A stretch of DNA of 64,000 bases from Nectonema munidae (lineage: Eukaryota; Nematomorpha; Nectonematoida; Nectonematidae): assembly GCA_030549495.1 (NCBI GenBank), contig JAUIRK010000919.1:62001-126000 (forward strand). The letters are read 5' to 3'. The notes under the pieces were generated by a model, which saw only the letters and a program-made list of their open reading frames with translations, made no database searches and was not told the DNA's origin. Within the stretch, counting starts at the first letter, position 1. Every line of letters begins with the position of its first letter. This document shows, piece by piece, positions 57,462 to 64,000 of the stretch. The translations under genes were made by a program, and so were the position numbers.

Positions 57462-59746
57462 TGCAAACCGTTAAATAGTCTTCGAAATGAGATTTAAACT
57501 TTAATGGGAACAAAAAAATAGTGATTAAGTCGATTATGGTGTCACATTTTTAAACGAATCTGATAAAATTTTATATCAAAATTGTAAAGAAAGATGTTTT
57601 AACATGCTAGAAGAAGCTTTAAGGCAAGTTAGACTTAGACTTCCTTTAACGAAAAATATATAAATTCTTAAATTGTTTTGAAACAATTTTCTAGACACGA
57701 GTTCAAAAAGTTACCTTTTTTTATATCTCTTAGATGAAGAACAGAAAAATGAATTTGGTTGATTGGAATTAAAAAGCCCCTTTCAAAGATAATGGAATTG
57801 CGAAAGATTTTTGGATCGGTGTATTGCAACATCAAGAGTTCAAGGATCTAGCTAAATTTGCACTCACTTGCTTAATAACGCCGATAAGCTTTTTTTACTT
57901 TCACTTTTAGATGCTATTATTAGAGCTAAAGCAGATTTATTATTTCTGAACAAAATGTTGTAAAGATTTTGTTCAAACCTCAAAAATGTTGGAGAATTTC
58001 AAGGCTTAAAAAACCTATGTTCCTTATTTGTTTTTAAAACCCTTTGAATAAATTGGCTTTAGACATATAGATATATCTGACAACCCTGCCCCCTCTAGTT
58101 TTTCTAGAACCGTCCTTGAGAACGAGCAAATAGATTATCAGATGTTCTTTTAAGGTTTATTTACCTTTATAAAAATCAAGGATTAATGTCAGGATATTTT
58201 TCAAAAATCTAAGTTTAGAAATACTTTAATGGGAAAATTACGTTTTAGAAAAAGAAAATCCTAACCAAGATAATTATATGAAACAAAAAGCTTATTTTTA
58301 AAGTATAGTTTTCATGTTTTTAGAAATAAATAAATCAATAATAGCACAATTAAAGCTTTCAGCTAGTAAATAACTGTTAAATAATAACTAGTAAAAATTG
58401 CATCTCAGATTACGAATTAATTAAAATACAACTTTACAAAATTTCAAAATGATTGTACAAAAATCTACCATTTGGATTAAGGATCATTACAATCGGTAGA
58501 ACATAGTTAAAAGCGACAAACCAGTAAAAAGCAGGAAAATTAACCAATTTGGCAAAAATAGTTATATATGACAAGAGTGGTTATAATAATAAATGGTTTC
58601 GATTGTATATAGCTAAATACAACACAATTTATCTATTTAAAATAGTACATTGACAAAATTAATTAAATGAACAGTTGTATGAAGTTATCATTAGTCAAAT
58701 ATTGAGTAAAATAAGTCTCACCATTTTAACTTAGGAATATAACAACGCAGAACAAGAAATAAAAATAAAAATGAATAGTCTATTTTTCGATACCTTAATT
58801 CATATTTCTCTAAATAAAAATTTGGGTAAAATTTTCTGTTCTTTTTAAATTTAAGTTTAAACTCCATTTATTCTTCTTAACAATTGCGAATTTTTATTTA
58901 TTTCAAAGAAATAGGGGTAGAAAAAAATGTACGTTTAAAATTTTTTTTTAAATCTTTTTCCACATCTGCATTTGGAATTTTCAAACTTTTTCTTCTTTCT
59001 ATATATCACAAATTTAATTTTTACTTTATCCTATATTTTTATGATAAGTGTATCTTTATGATAACACATATGCATTGACATCTCTCTTAATTTTTAAGAA
59101 GTATAAAACTTGCGTTTGCTTAGAATAGCAATTATGATATCTCATCCGCTAAAAAATTATTCTCACATCCCAATTCGCTTCCGTTAAGATGTCAAATTTG
59201 ATATCTGCATCTGAAGATGCAAAAAATTTTACATCCTAAACATCTTTATTATTTTTTTAATGAAAAGTCTAAGCATTAGAACATATATTTACCCAAAGAA
59301 GGTGGCTGATGCTTATTGTTAGGGTAAATTTTTTTTTAATTATATCAAATATACATTTTTCAGAAAAACATGATTACCAAATTTTGAAGTTGTAAATGGC
59401 AACAATACTTTGAAGTCGGTAGGACTTTTTAACCAAATACATCCAAATATACACAAATATGTTCTTTATTTACAAATAAGAACTTGAAATTAAAAATAAT
59501 ATTAAATAAATAGTTAAAATAAAAAGATATACAGATATTTAAGTTTGAACGAGCACTGGTAATAGAGTATTGTTATATATTTTTATGTCACCCATTTTCT
59601 TGCCCGGCCACATATATTAGTATAATTATTTAAATTAAAAATTTATTTTGTGTTATCAAACTTACTATTATAAAATAATTATATTATTATTTATAAATAA
59701 TTATTATATTTTAAGTTATTATTATAATATAAACATTTTTTCAGAT
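57462..59746. other. Intergenic, very AT-rich
   Basis: No gene, repeat or regulatory motif I can support. Confidence 0.4.
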
Positions 59747-59925
59747 CCTCAATGGTTGTTAGGGTGTACCTCTCAGCAGTTGAAGGTCAGGGGTTCGATC
59801 CCCAAGGCTCCCAAATCTAAAAACAAATTCACAAAAACTGTGATTAATCATCTTAAGCATAATGTGAACATATAGCCTTACGGCGGAAAGTGCTTTGATA
59901 TCTCCAACCAACCAACCAATATAAA
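59747..59925 (+). repeat. tRNA-derived SINE, family 1, copy c
   Basis: Starts CCTCAATGGTTGTTAGGG, B box GGTTCGATCCC, ends with an ACCAACCAACCAA tail. It is close to copy a at 323. It lies about 300 bp upstream of the LINE ORF1. Confidence 0.75.
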
Positions 59926-60227
59926 CCATTTTAATTAAAAAAAATATAGATTAATTTTTTATAATTCAATATCAAATTAATAATTTATATTAGTTTTATC
60001 CTGAGAATAATTCTTCTATGTATATTTAGTATTTTCATCATTTTTTTTTTTAGTTGAAACACCCTGAACAGTATTGACTTAAAAATGGCGAAGCTTGTTT
60101 AAAACTTGTAAAGAATTTTATATTCACTTCTTTATTTTAAAAGTATTTAAACGTTGTGTATTAATTTTAAATTGTTTTTCATTTTAATAATATTTATTAA
60201 TAATATTTTACTGTATTATTGCTTATT

Positions 60228-61302
60228 ATGGCAACTAATAACACTGAATGGAAATGTGAGAATTGTAGTAATTTTTCGAATCAACAAATTAAATGTGATT
60301 CATGCATGTGCTGGGTATGTTATAAATGTCAAAGTTTTGATCAATCTCTATTGAAATCTTTAGATAAAAATAGTTCTAAAGGTCTAAGATGGCACTGTAT
60401 CAAATGTTGTACAGAAGACCAACCTAATATACATAAATTATACGAAATGATAAAATCACTTACAAATCAAATAAGTGAACAAAACAAAGCTATTTGTTGT
60501 TTAAAAGAAAGTTTCAACATACAGTACAAACCTCTAAATAAACCCACATACTCTCAAATTGCTAGTAAAGAAGTACCTAAAAAAGATAAAGTAATATATC
60601 TTAGCTCAAGTAATTTGAATGTTGAAGAAGTTAAGCAAAAGTCAGCAGCAATTCTCAACAATGTTAAAATAATATCCAACAAATCTACAAAAAATAAATT
60701 AAGATTAAGCTTTCCCGATAAACATAGCCTAGAAAAAGCAGAGAAACTACTCTGCAAAAATGAAGATATAAAGATAAAAAAAATTAAGACTTTATTACCA
60801 AAAATTTCCTTTATTGTATCGAAAAATATATCTGACAAGTCAATAACTGACCTTATACTTGAAAAAAACGAAGAAATTAATACAATGGTTGAAAATGGAA
60901 AAACGCTAAATCTTTTATTCACGAAAAGCATATCAAATGACAGTAAAATTGTAGTATTAAAAATGTCTCCTGAAATAATGTTATATAAAGAAAAATAATC
61001 TCTCCTTTTATTTTATGCTTGAAGTCAAAAGAGCCAAACCTTTTTTCTCCCATTTACAGTCTGGAAAATGTTTGATGTTTGGTCATACCACATCGAATTG
61101 TCTTAACTCAGCCATATGTAGATATTGTTCTTCCTCATATGAATCGTTTACTTGCCCTTTGAAAAATGAATTATCTGAACACAAATGCCATACCTGCCAA
61201 AAATATAATGAGAAAACGACGAATCATTCTGCTATGAGTTTCACTTGCCCATATGTACTGAGAGAGATAGATTATGTTAAAAGTATAACTGCCTATGAAT
61301 AA
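60228..61302 (+). pseudogene. LINE ORF1: PHD-like finger plus zinc knuckles
   Basis: First protein of the long LINE. Residues 8-60 form a Cys-rich PHD-like finger: WKCENCSNF, IKCDSC, CWVCYKC and WHCIKC. The usual His is replaced by Cys. A middle Lys-rich section follows (KSAAILNNVKIISNK, an RRM-like fold is possible). After a frame shift near 61000 come CCHC-type knuckles (KCLMFGHTTSNC, ICRYCSSSYESFTC, KCHTCQKYNEKTTNHSAMSF). ORF1 proteins of CR1/Jockey-type LINEs bind the element RNA. Otherwise well kept. Confidence 0.82.
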
Positions 61303-61328
61303 TAATTGTAATAATTTTATTTTTCATA

Positions 61329-64000
61329 ATGACATTTCTAACACAGTTCTATAAAGAACTCAGAAAACTTTATTTAGACCATATCCATCCAAATACTTAT
61401 GAAAATAATTTTTTAAGTTTAAACATCCAATCTCTTTGTAGCAAATTTGATGAGTTTGAAATTTTTGTTGAAAGGCTAGATTCACTTTTGAATAATCCTC
61501 TTAGTATAATATGTCTCCAAGAAACATGGTGTTGCGAGGAAAACAAAAAATTTGATTTAAAAAATTATACTACGTTCAATATCCCGAAGAGGGCTTCCTC
61601 ACATGGAGGATTGATGTTTTTTGCTAATATAAACTTATACGTGGAACTTGGTGAAACTGAATTTTCCATTGCGTCATTTGAATATCAGTCATTAATAGTC
61701 CATACTACAACTAAAAAACTCATTATACACAATATATACAGATTACCTTCAGCATCGAAAGAAAAAATTGATATCTTTTTGACCTTTTTTGAAAATTTGC
61801 TGTCAAAAATTGATAAAAACTGTGTAAATTTATTTTGTGGAGATTTCAACTTTGACTTACTCAAAATGTCAAAACACTTTGCTAGTAGATTTTTCAATTT
61901 GATTATCACTCATTACTTTATACCAACAATTACCAAACCTACTCGTTTACAATCAAATACTATTATTGATAACTTCTTCATTAGTAACAACTTTGTTAAT
62001 TATACAGCTTTGAACTGCATGACTTACTTCTCGGATCATATCCCAATTTTATTATCATTGGATTTGAAATTGAAAAATTTCAGAGCAGAACATATATACA
62101 AAAACTGAACGTTAGAACCTTTCAAACTTTGGCTGCGCATAGTAATTGGTATTGTAGTTCAGAGTTAGATAACCAAAATCCTGATAGTTTATTTAATCAT
62201 TTAACGAATAATCTCAATTCCCTAATTATGATGTCAACAAGGAATATGATATATAATAAGTACAAACACAATATTAAACCTTGGATTACCCTTGAAATAT
62301 TAAAACTTATCAAACTTCGTGATAAGCTTTACCAAAAATTGAAAAAAAAAGTTCATTCTCAGTTAGATCACAATATATAAAAATTAGAAATACCATAAAA
62401 TACACAATACGGAAATCTAAAGAAACTTACATAGCCCATAACTTTTCTCAATGCAATTCGATGAAAAAAATATGGAATGAAATAAATGGGTTCATAAAAT
62501 GTAAGGACAAAACAAAAATACATGTTAAATATGGATCAAATTTAGTTGATGACACAACTGCAGCTGATATGTTTAACGAACATTTCACGAATATAGTCGT
62601 AAACCCTATATTAAAGTTTGATATTCTTTCAAAAAAATTCACTGGTGAATCATTTGAGTTGAGTTTAAGCACACCAGACCAGATATTGACTATTATTGAT
62701 GAACTTGATGTAAATAATACGGAAGACATTTATGAAATTTCAATGAAACATGTGAAATATATAAAACAAATTCTATGTTATCCTTTATCTTACTCCATCA
62801 ATCTAGCTTTAAATAATAATAGATTTCCTGATGTACTGAAATTACATAAAGTTATACCTGTTCATAAAAAAGGTGACAAATCTGCGATCGAAAACTTTAG
62901 ACCCATCTCAATAATACCAATATTTTCCAAAATATTTGAAAAGTTTATTCATAAACAGTTAAATATTTACATAAATTCAAATAATTATATTAATACATTT
63001 CAATTTGGGTTTAGAGAAAGCTATTCAACTGAGGCATATCACGCGTATTTGATAGGAAAAGTAGTTGAAATCATTGAAAAGAAAGATGATGCACTTCTTT
63101 TCTTCTTCGATCTTTCGAAAGCTTTTGATAGATTGAGCCATTCTACTCTGATTGAAAATCTCTTTAGGTGCAAGATTGGGAAGAATACCTTACTTTTCTT
63201 TTCTTCTTACTTAAATAACAGATCACAAAAAGTTAAATTAAATGATACATTTTCTAACATCTTACCTGTCAGAGCCGGTGTTCCTCGGGGATCTATCCTT
63301 TCACCTCTTCTTTTCAACATTGCAATTAACAACATATTTTACATCTCAGAGACTCTAAACGATTTACTCTTTGCTGATGATATTTGTGCTTATTTACCAT
63401 TATCCAAAATAAAAGAAGGCAATAACATTGACTCAAATAAGCTAAATTCAGAACTCAATTCACTTTATGAATGGTGCGACATCAACAATCTTCGAATAAA
63501 CAAAGGCAAAACTAAATGTATGTTAATTTCGAATAAATCAAAAATAGACAAAAGCTTTCTATTTCAAACTGGTATAGAAGTAGTTGATAAATTTGAAATA
63601 CTAGGTTTAATTATTGATAAAAAACTCAAATTTAATCATCATGTTGAAAAAATAGCATTAAATTTGAATAGAATAAATGGCATTTTGTACCGTACCAAAA
63701 ATATTTTCCCTTTAAAAACAAGATGACAATATATAAGCAACTTTTCTTATCATACTTGAACTATAGCATTTTTAATTGGTATCCATATGGAAAAAAGGCA
63801 TTGAAATTATACAAAAAAAAGCATTGAGAATTGTTTTTCATCTTAAGTATAGGGACCATACCAGTGCCATTTTTAATGAAAATAATTTATTGAAAGTGGA
63901 TGACATTTACCAACTTAGAGTTGCAATGTTTCTATTTAAAAACTTAACTGGTAAATTATATAATGTTTTTGGTAGCTTTATTAATTTTAAACCATCTCAT
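61329..64000 (+). mobile_element. LINE ORF2: endonuclease and reverse transcriptase, runs off the window
   Basis: Endonuclease 61329-62108: LSLNIQSLCSKF, ICLQETW (catalytic Glu), NIYRLPS, LFCGDFNFDLL, TIIDNFF and YFSDHIP, all key residues present. Linker 62106-62380 with KPWITLEILKLIKLRDKLYQ. RT 62461-63726: VIPVHKKGDKSAIENFRPIS, LLFFFDLSKAFDRLSHSTLI, GVPRGSILSPLLFNIAIN and LLFADDICAYLP (FADD). After 63727 the C-terminal region continues in another frame (LKYRDHTSAIFNEN) to the window edge. Frame shifts near 62105, 62370 and 63725 make this copy inactive, but no domain is lost. It is the most complete LINE here. Confidence 0.9.

Noticed and set aside
1-64000. CRISPR arrays, operons, LTR retroelements or other virus-like elements
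   Set aside because: No regularly spaced short palindromic repeats, no compact gene strings, and no protease, integrase, capsid or envelope motifs or long terminal repeats were recognised. The zinc-knuckle proteins are LINE ORF1.

Overview
This 64-kb window is AT-rich eukaryotic DNA, probably from an arthropod. The evidence is spliced genes with GT-AG introns, an ER protein ending in KDEL, a dolichol kinase, and a dense mix of LINEs, tRNA-derived SINEs and DNA transposons. A crustacean such as a parasitic copepod would fit, but that is inference. I saw no prokaryotic operon, CRISPR array, rRNA gene or functional tRNA gene, and no LTR retroelement, Polinton or other virus-like fossil.

Three host genes are supported. 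(1) An adrenodoxin-type 2Fe-2S ferredoxin on the + strand, in three recognisable exons at 8641-8747, 14419-14557 and 15093-15192. Its 5' end is not securely located, and a 5.67-kb intron full of transposons splits it. (2) A complete endoplasmin/GRP94 (ER HSP90) gene on the - strand, 38467 down to 23087. Ten exons join in frame to 827 codons with a signal peptide and C-terminal KDEL. (3) An intronless dolichol kinase on the + strand at 48367-49902. GRP94 and dolichol kinase both serve the ER (folding and N-glycosylation); the ferredoxin belongs to iron-sulfur/electron-transfer metabolism. They are not an operon.

Layout. 0-5.3 kb: SINEs, LINE fragments and a pogo/Tigger remnant. 5.3-15.2 kb: ferredoxin gene with a hAT element (8-bp target duplication) inserted in an older repeat. 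15.2-20.5 kb: a hAT deletion derivative, two hAT-like MITEs, and a nest in which a MULE sits inside a Tigger transposase and a SINE sits inside the MULE. 20.5-23.1 kb: no gene, two tandem duplications. 23.1-38.5 kb: GRP94, whose introns hold piggyBac, CGGBP1-like hAT, SINE and MITE-like remnants. 38.6-47.9 kb: at least four LINE pieces and two hAT-type MITEs. 48.4-49.9 kb: dolichol kinase. 50.7-53.1 kb: a fairly young ZBED-type hAT. 54.0-55.5 kb: a tandem array of about 148-bp units. 59.7-64 kb: a SINE and a long LINE with a PHD-finger ORF1, running off the window.

The notable content is twofold: split genes that simple ORF calling misses, and several distinct hAT lineages with recognisable inverted repeats and target duplications that order their insertions. 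No new multi-gene system was found.
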